In this document: piece by piece, positions 8,762-18,062 of the stretch
How positions within the stretch are numbered: position 1 is the stretch's first letter
Layout: every line of letters starts with the position of its first letter
Origin: Allorhizobium pseudoryzae
GTDB lineage: Bacteria; Pseudomonadota; Alphaproteobacteria; Rhizobiales; Rhizobiaceae
Direction of reading: 5' to 3'
DNA length: 64,000 bases
Assembly (NCBI RefSeq): GCF_011046245.1
Contig: NZ_CP049244.1
Location: forward strand, 248,001-312,000
Translations under genes and position numbers: made by a program
Notes under the pieces: model-generated
What the model was told of the DNA's origin: nothing
The model's database searches: none
Seen by the model: only the letters and a program-made list of their open reading frames with translations

Positions 8762-10111
8762 TCAACCCGGAGCTTCGACAGCCGCAAATTGTCTTTCGAC
8801 GATCTTTGCCACGCGTTCCGGGCATTCGAAATGAGGGATATGCCCGATGCCGGACAGGAAATGAAGCGCAAAATCAGCTTCGACGCTCAGGGCGTGACGG
8901 AATGGCGTCACCTGGTCACGCCGCCCCCATAGGATCGCCGCCGGCATGGACAGACGTGCGAAGGCTGGACGCAGGTCAAAGGCCTGAACCCCATCCGGGA
9001 AAAGCGCATCCGCCATATCCATCTGGCAGGCGCGCATAGCCGGATCGGCACGCCCCCGCATAGCAGCCTTCGCGTAATCCTCGCCGATCAGCTCGGCATT
9101 ACCCGCGAGTTGCCGCAGCCAGGGATACAGGCTGTCGACGCGCGTCGCCCGGGCAATCCCTGCCAGCATCTCCCCGTTGATGTCAGGCCCCAGCCCCGCC
9201 GGCGCGATCACCGTGAGGCTCAGGATCCGCGGCGAGCGGATATCGGCAATGGCGGCTGCCAGCGCGCCGCCCAGCGAATGCCCCAGAAGATGAACCCCGT
9301 CCAGACCACGCGTTGCCTCGTCGAAGGCCTCCAGCACCATGCGGGCCAGATGGGCGAAATTCCGGATCTTCCGCTTCGGCGAGCGACCATGTCCGGGAAG
9401 ATCGATCCGGATCACGGTTCGGCCCGGCGAGAGCGCCTTTTCAAACGGCAACCAGCTCGTGCTATCGGCAGCAAAGCCATGGATGAGAACAAGCGGCGCC
9501 CCCTGCCCCGTGCGTCTGGTGATGGCAAGCGCTCCGCCTTCCGCTGACCAGCCGGCAGCGGATCGCGACGGGATCTCGCAGCGATCCAGGGCAGAGTGAC
9601 CTTCGACATCATGCCTCTGGATGCGCCCGCGCGGACCGCTGCCAACGACATCCGAAAGGTCGAGGCCTGCCGTTCGCGCCGCATGACGGGCAGCGGGCGT
9701 TGCGCGCAATCCGTTCTCCATCGGCGCGACGGCTGATGCGTCCGCTCCGCCCTCGGCAGGAGCACGCCTTGGCACTCCTTCGTGCGATCCGGACGCCATA
9801 TCGGTCGGTTGTGCCGCGGGGATGTCATCGACAGCTCCGGCCCGTGCGGGCGGTGCCGTATCGACCGTCTCGCCTTCCGCATAGAGCCAGGCGATCACGG
9901 ACCCCACCGGCACTTTGGTTCCCGGTTCGGCCAGCACATGCTGCAGGCGTCCCGTAGCCGGCGCCTCCACCTCCATCGCGGCCTTGTCCGTCTCGATATC
10001 GAAAAGGGCAGCCCCCTTTTCAACCGCATCGCCTGGCTTGACGTGCCAAACCGCCAGCGTGCCATGGGTCATGTCCATATCGACCTTGGGCAGGATCACT
10101 TCCACGGGCAT
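8762..10111 (-). CDS. acoC: acetoin dehydrogenase-type dihydrolipoamide acyltransferase (E2)
   Basis: A 449-residue E2 of the AcoC type. Residues 1-77 form a lipoyl domain with lipoyl lysine K43 in IETDKAAMEV. Residues 137-171 form a peripheral-subunit-binding domain. From about 195 an alpha/beta-hydrolase fold replaces the usual E2 catalytic core, with HGFAADS, nucleophile S279 in GHSLGG, and GHIPHFECPE at the C terminus. It transfers the acyl group made by E1 to CoA. One nt separates its ATG from the E1 beta stop. No E3 (lipoamide dehydrogenase) gene is nearby, so E3 must come from elsewhere. Confidence 0.85.
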   Translation of the reverse strand: MPVEVILPKVDMDMTHGTLAVWHVKPGDAVEKGAALFDIETDKAAMEVEAPATGRLQHVLAEPGTKVPVGSVIAWLYAEGETVDTAPPARAGAVDDIPAAQPTDMASGSHEGVPRRAPAEGGADASAVAPMENGLRATPAARHAARTAGLDLSDVVGSGPRGRIQRHDVEGHSALDRCEIPSRSAAGWSAEGGALAITRRTGQGAPLVLIHGFAADSTSWLPFEKALSPGRTVIRIDLPGHGRSPKRKIRNFAHLARMVLEAFDEATRGLDGVHLLGHSLGGALAAAIADIRSPRILSLTVIAPAGLGPDINGEMLAGIARATRVDSLYPWLRQLAGNAELIGEDYAKAAMRGRADPAMRACQMDMADALFPDGVQAFDLRPAFARLSMPAAILWGRRDQVTPFRHALSVEADFALHFLSGIGHIPHFECPERVAKIVERQFAAVEAPG

Positions 10112-10112
10112 G

Positions 10113-11126
10113 TCAGACCTCCCGGTTCGCCAGGCGCCGCGCGGCAGCGAGGATGGAATCGACCTGCGGCACAGCCGCCCGCTCCAAATCGGGATTGTAG
10201 GGAATGGGGGCCTCGGCTCCCCCGAGGCGCAGGATCGGAGCATCGAGGAAATCGAAAGCGTCGCTTTCTGCCACCATGGCGCTGATTTCCGCCCCGATGC
10301 CGTAGCTCTTCACCCCTTCATAGACGATCAGCAGGCGTCCCGTCTTGCGCACGGAAGCGAGAATCGTTTCATGATCGATCGGACGGATGGACCGCAGGTC
10401 GATGACTTCTGCGCTCACCCCTTCGGTCACCAGTTGTTCTGCCGCTTCGATCGCACGATGCACCATGATAGAGGCGGCAACGATGGTGAGATCACTGCCG
10501 GCACGGCGAATGGCGGCCTTGCCGATGGGTGTGGTGTAATGGCCGGCCGGCACCTCGCCCTTCATCTTGTAGAGCAGTTTGTGCTCGAACACGAGCACCG
10601 GATCTGGATCAGCAAGGGCTGCGAGCAGCATGCCTTTGGCATCCTCCGGCGTCGAAGGCTGAATGACCTTGAGACCCGGCACATGGCCGAACCAGGCTTC
10701 CAGGCTCTGGCTATGCTGGGCCGCCGCCCCCGTGCCGGACCCGGCCGGCATGCGGAACACCACCGGCACCGAGGCTTCGCCGCCGAGCATATACCTGAGC
10801 TTGGCGGCCTGGTTGACGATCTGCTCCATGGCCAGCGTGGCAAAATCGGAGAACTGGAATTCGAAGATCGGCTTCAATCCTGTGAGCGCCGCACCGACGG
10901 CGACACCCGCCCCGCCGAGTTCGGAAATCGGCGTGTCCATGACCCTCTCCGGACCGAAGCGATCGACCAGATCCAGGGTGACCTGGAACGCGCCGCCATA
11001 GACGCCGATATCCTCACCCATCAGGATGACGGTCGGATCCGTCTCCATGGCCAGCACCATGGCCTCGCGGATCGCCTCTGAATAGGACAAGGTCCGGGTG
11101 GATGCTTCCTGTACCGTCACGTCCAT
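10113..11126 (-). CDS. acoB: TPP-dependent dehydrogenase E1 beta subunit (acetoin/2-oxo acid type)
   Basis: A 337-residue transketolase-like E1 beta. Conserved parts include [16 protein letters not shown] near the N terminus, [18 protein letters not shown], and the C-terminal transketolase domain with [12 protein letters not shown] chose the ATG at 11126, one nt after the E1 alpha stop with AGAGG upstream; codons at 11141 and 11147 lack a binding site. With the alpha subunit it decarboxylates or cleaves a 2-oxo acid or acetoin-like substrate and acylates the lipoyl domain of E2. Acetoin specificity is not proven by sequence. Confidence 0.85.
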   Translation of the reverse strand: MDVTVQEASTRTLSYSEAIREAMVLAMETDPTVILMGEDIGVYGGAFQVTLDLVDRFGPERVMDTPISELGGAGVAVGAALTGLKPIFEFQFSDFATLAMEQIVNQAAKLRYMLGGEASVPVVFRMPAGSGTGAAAQHSQSLEAWFGHVPGLKVIQPSTPEDAKGMLLAALADPDPVLVFEHKLLYKMKGEVPAGHYTTPIGKAAIRRAGSDLTIVAASIMVHRAIEAAEQLVTEGVSAEVIDLRSIRPIDHETILASVRKTGRLLIVYEGVKSYGIGAEISAMVAESDAFDFLDAPILRLGGAEAPIPYNPDLERAAVPQVDSILAAARRLANREV

Positions 11127-11127
11127 A

Positions 11128-12126
11128 TCAGGCCTCTGCATATACATAACGGGTCACTTCACCGATGGCAGGGGCAGCGCTGCCCCGGGCGAACTCGATC
11201 CCTTGTTCCACATCGCTGACCGCGGCATCGGCAATCGCCGAAGCCTCGGCCTCATCCAGAATGCCGTGGGCGACCAGTTCCGCCTGGAAACGAACGATTG
11301 GGTCGCGTCCCATCCACTCTTCGATCTCTTCCTTGGTGCGATAACGGTTGCGATCCGATTTGGAATGGCCGCGCCAACGATAGGTCAGGTTTTCGACGAG
11401 GCTTGGCCCGTCGCCAGCCCGTGCTCGGGCAATCGCATGGTGCACGGCCTCCGCCACGGCGGAAAAATCATTGCCGTCCACCGTGGTCCCCGGCATTGAA
11501 TAGGCAGCGGCACGGTCGGAAATTCTGCGCACCGCCGTCGACCTCTCCACAGAGGTCGACATGCCATACCGGTTGTTTTCGCAGATGAAGACGACCGGCA
11601 GCTTCCAGATGGCCGCCATGTTCAGCGCCTCGTGGAAGGCTCCCTCATTATTGGCGCCATCGCCGAAGAAGCAGAGCGTCACATCCTCGCGGCCAAGTCG
11701 CTTGGCAGACAGCGCCGCGCCCACGGCGATGGGAAGTCCGCCTCCGACAATACCGTTGGCGCCGAGATTGCCGGTCTGCACGTCGGCAATGTGCATGGAA
11801 CCGCCGCGACCGTGGCAATAGCCGGTTTCCTTGCCGAAGAACTCGGCAAACATCCGCGCCACATCCGCACCCTTGGCGATGCAGTGGCCATGGCCACGGT
11901 GGGTGGAGGTGATCTTGTCCGCATCGGTCAGCTCGATGCAACTCGCAACGGCGCTTGCCTCCTGGCCGATGGAAAGATGCATCGTGCCGTGAATGAGACC
12001 CCGCATATAGCTCTGTTCGGCCCCTTCCTCGAAGCGTCGGATCAGGTACATGCGCTTGAGCGCCTGCTTCAGCTGGGCAGGCGAATAGGTACGAATGGCA
12101 AACGGCCGGTTATCGGTCATGCTCAT
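11128..12126 (-). CDS. acoA: TPP-dependent dehydrogenase E1 alpha subunit (acetoin/2-oxo acid type)
   Basis: A 332-residue E1 alpha with the thiamin diphosphate motif [17 protein letters not shown] ending in CENN, and the [10 protein letters not shown] loop. Size and motifs fit the pyruvate/acetoin dehydrogenase alpha family. Its ATG at 12126 overlaps the stop of the upstream oxidoreductase gene (ATGA), which argues for joint translation and a shared pathway. The upstream oxidoreductase suggests its product, rather than acetoin itself, may be the substrate (inference). Confidence 0.86.
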   Translation of the reverse strand: MSMTDNRPFAIRTYSPAQLKQALKRMYLIRRFEEGAEQSYMRGLIHGTMHLSIGQEASAVASCIELTDADKITSTHRGHGHCIAKGADVARMFAEFFGKETGYCHGRGGSMHIADVQTGNLGANGIVGGGLPIAVGAALSAKRLGREDVTLCFFGDGANNEGAFHEALNMAAIWKLPVVFICENNRYGMSTSVERSTAVRRISDRAAAYSMPGTTVDGNDFSAVAEAVHHAIARARAGDGPSLVENLTYRWRGHSKSDRNRYRTKEEIEEWMGRDPIVRFQAELVAHGILDEAEASAIADAAVSDVEQGIEFARGSAAPAIGEVTRYVYAEA

Positions 12127-13448
12127 TGCAGGCTCTCCAGCATCGCATCCTGCCGTGCCCGCAAGATCGCGATCGCACTGTCGGCGGGCACAGCCGTGTT
12201 AAGGGAAGTCAACAACTCGCCCTTGCGCACCGGCACCGTCGTGCGCGCTCCGGCAAGAAGGCCACAGGGCACGGCATTGGCGGCACGCGCGTCCGTCGCG
12301 GTCATGATCCAGGCGCGATAGCAATACTCACCGATCTGGTCGAGCGTTTCACCCGGCTGAAGGTCGCGCTTGGCCACCGCGCAGACTTCCGCCACCGGGC
12401 GGGAAAGCGGCACCATGTCGGCCTTGCCGTAGAGGACAGCCCTTGCGCAGGTCAGCGGCACTTCAAGGGAGGTCAGGTGGTAGGGCCGGAAGAAGGTGAA
12501 GTACGGACCCTGTCCCATCTTCAGGTCTTCCATGCGTTCACGAATGCGTGGATGCTCCATTTCGGCGACGACGAAGACGCCGGGTGCGACACCCTTGCCG
12601 ATCGAAAAATCGACACAGCCCTCCGCGGACGAGAGCACGCCACCGGACGACTGCGGTACGAGGACCTTGTTCAGCTCTTCGCGCGTGCAGGCGGGACCAT
12701 GCATGCCGGGCTTGTCCGGCAAGAGACCGGTGGCATTGGCAATTGCCGCCATCTCCACCATTGTCTTTGATCCATCGACGAACTCCACCAGCATGCGCGG
12801 GTTCATGTTGCGCCGGCGCGCTTCGTCCGCGTAAAGGTCTGGCGTTGCATCGACGTTCAAGGGATTGTTCTTGCCCTTGCCCGCCGAAATGATGCGATGC
12901 CCCATGGCGCTGACGAACTCGATCAGTTCCATGCAGCTGGAGGGTTCGTCCCCTGCCCCCAGTGAATAGACAACACCGAGCTTCTCGGCTTGCGCCCGCA
13001 GATAGGCGCCGATCGTCACGTCCGCCTCGACATTCATCATCACCAGATGTTTGCCTGCCTGCATGGCAGCAAGCCCGACCTGGGCGCCGACGGCAGGAAT
13101 GCCCGTGGCATCGACAACAACGTCGATCAGTCCGGCATTGAGCAGAACATTGACGTCGTCGGTTACCGCAACCAGCCCGGCCTCCATCGCGGCATTGGCC
13201 GCATCGGGACTTCCCACCATTCGTGAACGATCATCCGTGCCATAGGCAATCTGTACGGATCTTTCCGCGGCGCCGGGCCGCACTTCACTGATCGCACCGA
13301 CCGTTATTCCCTGCATGTGCGCCACGCGACTAACGATATCGGTTCCCATCTCTCCGGCGCCGACAAGGCCGATCCGGACGGGTTTTCCAGCATCTGCCCG
13401 CGCTGACAGATCGCGGGCGAGCCCGGTTAGGGCAACATTGGTTGGCAT
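12123..13448 (-). CDS. NAD(P)-dependent oxidoreductase with homoserine-dehydrogenase-like fold and SAF domain
   Basis: A 441-residue protein, first gene of the operon, with AGGAGGAG before the ATG at 13448. The N terminus has a Rossmann nucleotide-binding loop (IGLVGAGEMG, residues 26-35) and a homoserine-dehydrogenase-like NAD domain. The C terminus has an SAF-type domain (VCAVAKRDLQPGETLDQIGEY). Such proteins are often mislabelled as FlgA. Because it precedes and overlaps the E1 genes, it probably oxidises a sugar-derived alcohol to the keto compound cleaved by E1. The exact substrate is unknown. Confidence 0.75.
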   Translation of the reverse strand: MPTNVALTGLARDLSARADAGKPVRIGLVGAGEMGTDIVSRVAHMQGITVGAISEVRPGAAERSVQIAYGTDDRSRMVGSPDAANAAMEAGLVAVTDDVNVLLNAGLIDVVVDATGIPAVGAQVGLAAMQAGKHLVMMNVEADVTIGAYLRAQAEKLGVVYSLGAGDEPSSCMELIEFVSAMGHRIISAGKGKNNPLNVDATPDLYADEARRRNMNPRMLVEFVDGSKTMVEMAAIANATGLLPDKPGMHGPACTREELNKVLVPQSSGGVLSSAEGCVDFSIGKGVAPGVFVVAEMEHPRIRERMEDLKMGQGPYFTFFRPYHLTSLEVPLTCARAVLYGKADMVPLSRPVAEVCAVAKRDLQPGETLDQIGEYCYRAWIMTATDARAANAVPCGLLAGARTTVPVRKGELLTSLNTAVPADSAIAILRARQDAMLESLQ

Positions 13449-13564
13449 GATCAACTCCTCCTCGGTGCGGCATTGATGGCGTACATTTGTTATTTTTGTC
13501 AACATAAAGTTCTCGAAATTGTATGGTGCAATGCAGCACTTTTTCCGCATTGACAGTCAGGATG

Positions 13565-13605
13565 AATGAACACATGTTCTATTTGCAATGATAATGTTCA
13601 TTATC
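13565..13605. promoter_or_regulatory. nested palindromes in the divergent promoter region
   Basis: GATAATG-TT-CATTATC is a perfect palindrome at 13590-13605. It overlaps a second inverted repeat whose 8-nt arms are AATGAACA (13565-13572) and TGTTCATT (13595-13602). GAACA and TGTTC also form a close pair at 13568-13579. The sites lie between the oxidoreductase operon and the binding-protein operon and close to a TTGACA (13550-13555). They are candidate operators for the SorC regulator at 7778. The rest of the 13449-13668 gap shows AT-rich promoter-like sequence. Confidence 0.45.
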
Positions 13606-13668
13606 GCTGAGTGGAGGAGCGACCCAGCGATATTCCTGCATAGGATGAATCTCACCGGGAGGACGGAT

Positions 13669-15222
13669 ATGGGTAAGGAATTCGCAGCGGTCTCACGCCG
13701 CAGCTTTTTGCGTGCAACTGCCGCGGCAGGCGTGACCGCAGGCTTTGGGGGGCTCGCCATGCCATCGCTGGCAAAAACGGGCCTGCCGGACGTCAAATCC
13801 ATTCTCGACGGCATCTCCGTCGAAGGATATGTTCGGGCCGACTACCGCAAACTCTACAACATGACCAATGAGCCGTTGTGGGATCCGGCCAAAGACTGGA
13901 TCCGGACGGTCGATTGGGAAAAGGTGCGCTCGGAACAGGCGGGCAAGACTGTTCGTTTCGCCATCGGCGCAGCGGACCAGGAATCCGCAGCCGAGGGCCT
14001 GAAGCCCTTCGAGCAACTGTCGGGCATCAAGGTGGAACTCGTTCCGATCCCGGATGACAGCTTCTACGACAAGGCGGTCGCCGAATTCATTTCCGGTAAT
14101 GCCTCCTTCGACGCGCTGCAGTTCTTCTCGCCCTGGCTCGGTGACTTTGCCGGCCCTGGCTTCCTGGCCGAACTGGACGACTACGCAACCAAGTGGAAGC
14201 TGCCGCTCGACGATTTCTATGACACCTATCGCCTGAACTACGGCTATTTCGGCGGCAAACTGGTCGGCATTCCCTTTGACTGCGACGTGCAGATGGTCCA
14301 CCTGCGCAAATCCTCGATGGAAAAGATCCTCGGCGGCAAGATCGATACGGCGAAGTCCGTGCCGACCTACGACGAACTGATCCGCATCACGGGCGAGGCC
14401 AATAAACTCGGCGGCGGCGTGGCCGGTGTCGGCTTGATGCTGGCCCGCGGTTTCTGGGCCACCTACACCTGGGAGCACATCGCAGCGCAGGCAGGCCTGA
14501 AACTGTTCGACGAACAGTGGAATCCGACCCTGACGAGCGATGCCGGCATGAAGGCCATGGATATCATCATGGCGCTCCAGAAGAATGCCATCGAGGGCGT
14601 GGCCGGTGCCGGATGGGGTGAAAACCGCGCGGCATGGCTGGGTGGGCAACTGGCAGCCAATGTCAGCTGGCAGGATAGCGGCACGCAGGCCATGCGTCCG
14701 GACCAGTCCAAGATCGTTGATGATTTCGTGACGATCTACGAGCCGCGCATCCAGGGCGGCGTTTTCGCACCTCCGAACATTGCCGGCTCCACATCCTGCG
14801 TGGCGGCTACATCGCAGAATCCTGAGGGTGCCTTCCTGATGCTCGCCTTCCTGACGACGGCCTCGATCATGGCCATGAATGAGGCGAACGCAAACGGCGT
14901 TGCGCCGGGCTATCGTTCGGTTCTCGCCAATCCACGGCTGCGCGCAGTCAGCCAGCCGGCCAAGGTGTGGGCGGACAGCCTCGAGCATGCCTGGTGCGCA
15001 CCGCGCCTGCCCGGCATGTTCGAAATGGAACAGGCCCTCGGAAACGAGATCAACCGCGCCATCACCGGCCAGATCTCGGCCAAGCAGGCGCTGGAGAATG
15101 GCGAAACGGCCTGGAAGCGCATCATGGAAAAGAACGGCTTCTCGGGAGGCAAGGGGCCGGTCGCCTATGCCGATGTCGCTCCGGGCATGTATGTCGGTGC
15201 CGGCAAGGCTCTGCCGTTCTAA
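13669..15222 (+). CDS. Tat-exported extracellular solute-binding protein of a sugar ABC transporter
   Basis: A 517-residue family 1 type binding protein. The N terminus has a twin-arginine signal (SRRSFLRA at residues 9-16) followed by a hydrophobic stretch ending near PSLA. The mature part carries VRFAIGAADQESAAEGLKPF and later DALQFFSPWLGDF. Export folded through Tat is seen for several rhizobial sugar-binding proteins. The start at 13669 is preceded by GGGAGGACGGA. It is the first gene of the ABC operon; the ligand is unknown. Confidence 0.85.
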   Translation: MGKEFAAVSRRSFLRATAAAGVTAGFGGLAMPSLAKTGLPDVKSILDGISVEGYVRADYRKLYNMTNEPLWDPAKDWIRTVDWEKVRSEQAGKTVRFAIGAADQESAAEGLKPFEQLSGIKVELVPIPDDSFYDKAVAEFISGNASFDALQFFSPWLGDFAGPGFLAELDDYATKWKLPLDDFYDTYRLNYGYFGGKLVGIPFDCDVQMVHLRKSSMEKILGGKIDTAKSVPTYDELIRITGEANKLGGGVAGVGLMLARGFWATYTWEHIAAQAGLKLFDEQWNPTLTSDAGMKAMDIIMALQKNAIEGVAGAGWGENRAAWLGGQLAANVSWQDSGTQAMRPDQSKIVDDFVTIYEPRIQGGVFAPPNIAGSTSCVAATSQNPEGAFLMLAFLTTASIMAMNEANANGVAPGYRSVLANPRLRAVSQPAKVWADSLEHAWCAPRLPGMFEMEQALGNEINRAITGQISAKQALENGETAWKRIMEKNGFSGGKGPVAYADVAPGMYVGAGKALPF

Positions 15223-15226
15223 GCCG

Positions 15227-16168
15227 ATGGCAAGCTCAGCACACAGCATCAGGGCGGTGGCACCAGCCACCGCCCGTTCATCCACCGGAAAGCCGCGCCG
15301 CCGATCGCCGCTGCTGCGCAGCGCCTTTCCCTATCTTCTGGTCGCGCCCGCGGTTCTCTACCTGTTGGCGATCACACTCTATCCAGGCATATTCGCCATC
15401 TATCAAAGCCTCTATGTGGTCCGCTTCGTGAAATGGACCTGGGTCGGGCTCGGCAACTACGAACGCATCCTGCAGGACGCCGAGTTCTGGGCGGCCCTTT
15501 GGAACACCGTGGTGATCGGCGGCCTGTCGCTCGCCCTTCAGACTTTGATTGCCCTGGCCCTCGCGTATTTCGCCTACCGCGATCCGTTCATCCGCGGCTG
15601 GCGCATCATCTTCCTGATGCCCATGCTGTTCATGCCCTCGGCCGTTGCCTTCCTGTGGAAGCTTGCATTCAACGATGGGCGCGTGATCTCCGACCTGCTG
15701 ATGACGCTCGGGCTGACGAGCGGCAACGTGGACTGGCTGGCTTCCGTCTGGCTCGCACGTCTGACGCTGATCGTTGCGGACGTCTGGCAATGGACCCCCT
15801 TCCTGTTCATCATCTTCGTCGCCGCCCTGCAGGGCCAGGACCAGGAAATCGAAGAGGCCGCACGGCTGGATGGCGCATCCTGGCCGGCAATCTTCTGGAA
15901 CATCTCGCTTCCGATGATGCGACCGGTCATCGTGGTCGCCGTCACGCTTCGCGGCATCGATATCACCACGATGTTCACCAATGTCTACATCATGACGCAG
16001 GGTTCACCCGGCGGCGCGACGGAGACGATGAGCTTCTTCATCTATCGCCAGGGCTTCCGCATGTTCAACTTCGGTTATGCCTCGGCAGCCTCGGTTCTGA
16101 TGCTTGTGATCACCATCCTCGTTGCCCAGACACTCGTGAAGCGGGCTTTCCGCTCGGGAAGGAGTTGA
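15227..16168 (+). CDS. carbohydrate ABC transporter permease (MalF type)
   Basis: A 313-residue inner-membrane permease. After a basic N-terminal stretch come about six helices, beginning with FPYLLVAPAVLYLLAITLYP. The EAA loop EIEEAARLDGASWPAIFWNI contacts the ATPase. The ATG at 15227 lies four nt after the binding-protein stop; the longer frame upstream is an overlap shadow. It pairs with the permease at 16170. Confidence 0.88.
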   Translation: MASSAHSIRAVAPATARSSTGKPRRRSPLLRSAFPYLLVAPAVLYLLAITLYPGIFAIYQSLYVVRFVKWTWVGLGNYERILQDAEFWAALWNTVVIGGLSLALQTLIALALAYFAYRDPFIRGWRIIFLMPMLFMPSAVAFLWKLAFNDGRVISDLLMTLGLTSGNVDWLASVWLARLTLIVADVWQWTPFLFIIFVAALQGQDQEIEEAARLDGASWPAIFWNISLPMMRPVIVVAVTLRGIDITTMFTNVYIMTQGSPGGATETMSFFIYRQGFRMFNFGYASAASVLMLVITILVAQTLVKRAFRSGRS

Positions 16169-16169
16169 G

Positions 16170-17012
16170 ATGGCTTCCGTTCGTCGCGATCGAAGCGAGC
16201 GTTTCTGGCTTCGCTATCTGATCCTCGGTTCCTGGGCCATCGTCTGCCTGGCGCCAATGCTGTGGTTTCTGACGATCGGCTTCAGGCCGCGCACGGAAGT
16301 CATCGTGCCGCATCCGATCTACTGGCCGAGTTGGAGCCTGGACGCCTGGCGCCTCCTGGTGAGCGACTGGCCAATCGCCAGTTACCTGCGCAATTCGGTG
16401 GTGGCGGTCGCCGGGTCGGTCGTCATCGATCTCGTGCTCGCCATACCGGCTGCCTATGCGCTGTCGCGCTACGAATTCCGGGGCCGCGAGGACATCGGCT
16501 TTTACATTCTCTCGACCCGCATGATGGCACCAGCCATCGTCGCCGTGCCGATTTTCTTCCTGTTCAAGAATCTTGGCCTGCTCGATACCATCTGGGCGCT
16601 GATGCTGGTCTATGCGGCCATCAACCTTAGTCTGGTGACCTGGATCATCCGCAGCTACATGCTGGACATTCCCAAGGAACTCGAGGATGCGGCCCGCACC
16701 GATGGCGCCGGCGATATGACCATCCTTTGGGAAATCATCATCCCCGCCTGCCTTCCCGGCATCATCACGGCAGCCGTCATTGCGGCGATCTTCGCGATCA
16801 ACGAATTTCTGTTCACGCTGCTGATTGCCTCCACGTCGAAGGCCTACACCATGTCCGTTGCGCTGGCGAATTTCACCGGCGGTTCGGACGGCATCATCTA
16901 CAATGCAATTGCGCTCGTCTCCTTCCTCGCCTTCGTGCCGATCCTGATCGTTGTGATCCTGATCCAGAAGCACCTCTCGCGCGGGTTGACGATGGGTGCG
17001 GTCAAAGGTTGA
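16170..17012 (+). CDS. carbohydrate ABC transporter permease (MalG type)
   Basis: A 280-residue second permease with the order of helices typical for MalG-like proteins. The EAA loop is PKELEDAARTDGAGDMTILW. Its ATG is one nt past the stop of the previous gene, and it is followed three nt later by the ATPase gene. It probably forms a heterodimer with the 15227 product. Confidence 0.88.
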   Translation: MASVRRDRSERFWLRYLILGSWAIVCLAPMLWFLTIGFRPRTEVIVPHPIYWPSWSLDAWRLLVSDWPIASYLRNSVVAVAGSVVIDLVLAIPAAYALSRYEFRGREDIGFYILSTRMMAPAIVAVPIFFLFKNLGLLDTIWALMLVYAAINLSLVTWIIRSYMLDIPKELEDAARTDGAGDMTILWEIIIPACLPGIITAAVIAAIFAINEFLFTLLIASTSKAYTMSVALANFTGGSDGIIYNAIALVSFLAFVPILIVVILIQKHLSRGLTMGAVKG

Positions 17013-17015
17013 ACC

Positions 17016-18062
17016 ATGGCTTCCATTCAACTCAACAACATCGTCAAGCGCTTTGGCTCCTTCATCGGTGTCGAGAACATGTCGCTTGACATCGCAGACG
17101 AGGAATTTCTCGTGCTGCTCGGCCCGTCCGGTTGCGGCAAGACCACGACCATGCGCATGATCGCCGGTCTGGAGCATCCGACCGACGGTCAGATCGTCAT
17201 CGGCGGCGAGGTGGTCAACGAGATCGACGCCCGGGATCGCGACGTCGCCATGGTTTTCCAAGGCTATGCGCTTTATCCCAACATGACGATCTACGACAAC
17301 ATCCGGTTCCCCTTGCGCATGCGCAAGGTGCCGGCGGACCAGCACGACCGGCTGATCCGACGCGCCGCCGACATGGTGGAGCTCGGGGCGTTTCTGGAGC
17401 GCAAGCCGGGCGCGCTATCGGGCGGTCAGAGGCAACGAGCAGCGCTCGCGCGCGCCGTGGTGCGCGAACCGCAGGTCTTCCTGATGGACGAGCCGCTTTC
17501 CAACCTGGATGCGAAGCTGCGCGCCAGCATGCGGGTGCAGATCAAGCATATGCAGCGCCACCTGAAGGTCACCACCGTCTACGTGACGCATGACCAGATC
17601 GAGGCGATGACGCTGGCAGACCGGATCGTCATCATGAACCGCGGCGTCATCCAGCAGGTCGGCACGCCAGACGAGATCTATTCCGATCCGGCCAACACCT
17701 TCGTCGCCGGTTTCATCGGCTCGCCCCCGATGAATCTTCTGGATGGGGAAGCCCACGATGGCATCTTCCGCAGTGAGGGGGTCACGGTGCCATGCCCCGA
17801 AAATGTCAGCGGACGCGTAACGCTCGGCATCCGTCCAGAGGATTGCACGGTGGGCGGGGCGCACCTGCAGGGGCTGGTCTACGGCGTCGAACCGACCGGC
17901 GATACCACCTATCTCACCGTCCAGACCGGCAAACGTGCCGTCGAAATCAAGGCTGCACGCGACTTCCGCGCCGCGATCGACACATCGATCACCATCGGCT
18001 TCGATCTCTCCCGTCTCTATTTCTTCTCCGAGACCGGCGACCGCATCCGGAGGTCCGCATGA
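17016..18062 (+). CDS. sugar ABC transporter ATP-binding protein (MalK/UgpC type)
   Basis: A 348-residue ATPase. Motifs in order: Walker A GPSGCGKTTT, Q-loop VFQGYALYPNM, signature [15 protein letters not shown], Walker B VFLMDEPLSNLDA and H-loop YVTHDQIEAMT. A C-terminal OB-type regulatory domain follows, with VTLGIRPEDC. It powers the importer formed with the genes at 13669-17012. The stop overlaps the PfkB start (ATGA). Confidence 0.92.
   Translation: MASIQLNNIVKRFGSFIGVENMSLDIADEEFLVLLGPSGCGKTTTMRMIAGLEHPTDGQIVIGGEVVNEIDARDRDVAMVFQGYALYPNMTIYDNIRFPLRMRKVPADQHDRLIRRAADMVELGAFLERKPGALSGGQRQRAALARAVVREPQVFLMDEPLSNLDAKLRASMRVQIKHMQRHLKVTTVYVTHDQIEAMTLADRIVIMNRGVIQQVGTPDEIYSDPANTFVAGFIGSPPMNLLDGEAHDGIFRSEGVTVPCPENVSGRVTLGIRPEDCTVGGAHLQGLVYGVEPTGDTTYLTVQTGKRAVEIKAARDFRAAIDTSITIGFDLSRLYFFSETGDRIRRSA

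Noticed and set aside
8762..12126. A pyruvate dehydrogenase complex
   Set aside because: The E2 has an alpha/beta-hydrolase core as in AcoC and not the acetyltransferase core of pyruvate dehydrogenase; no E3 is linked.
13693..15285. 530-codon minus-strand frame over the Tat-exported binding protein
   Set aside because: Antisense shadow; no motif, and the plus strand has signal peptide and family motifs.
16110..17345. 411-codon minus-strand frame across permease and ATPase genes
   Set aside because: It crosses the boundary of two real plus-strand genes and has an acidic/basic low-complexity translation.
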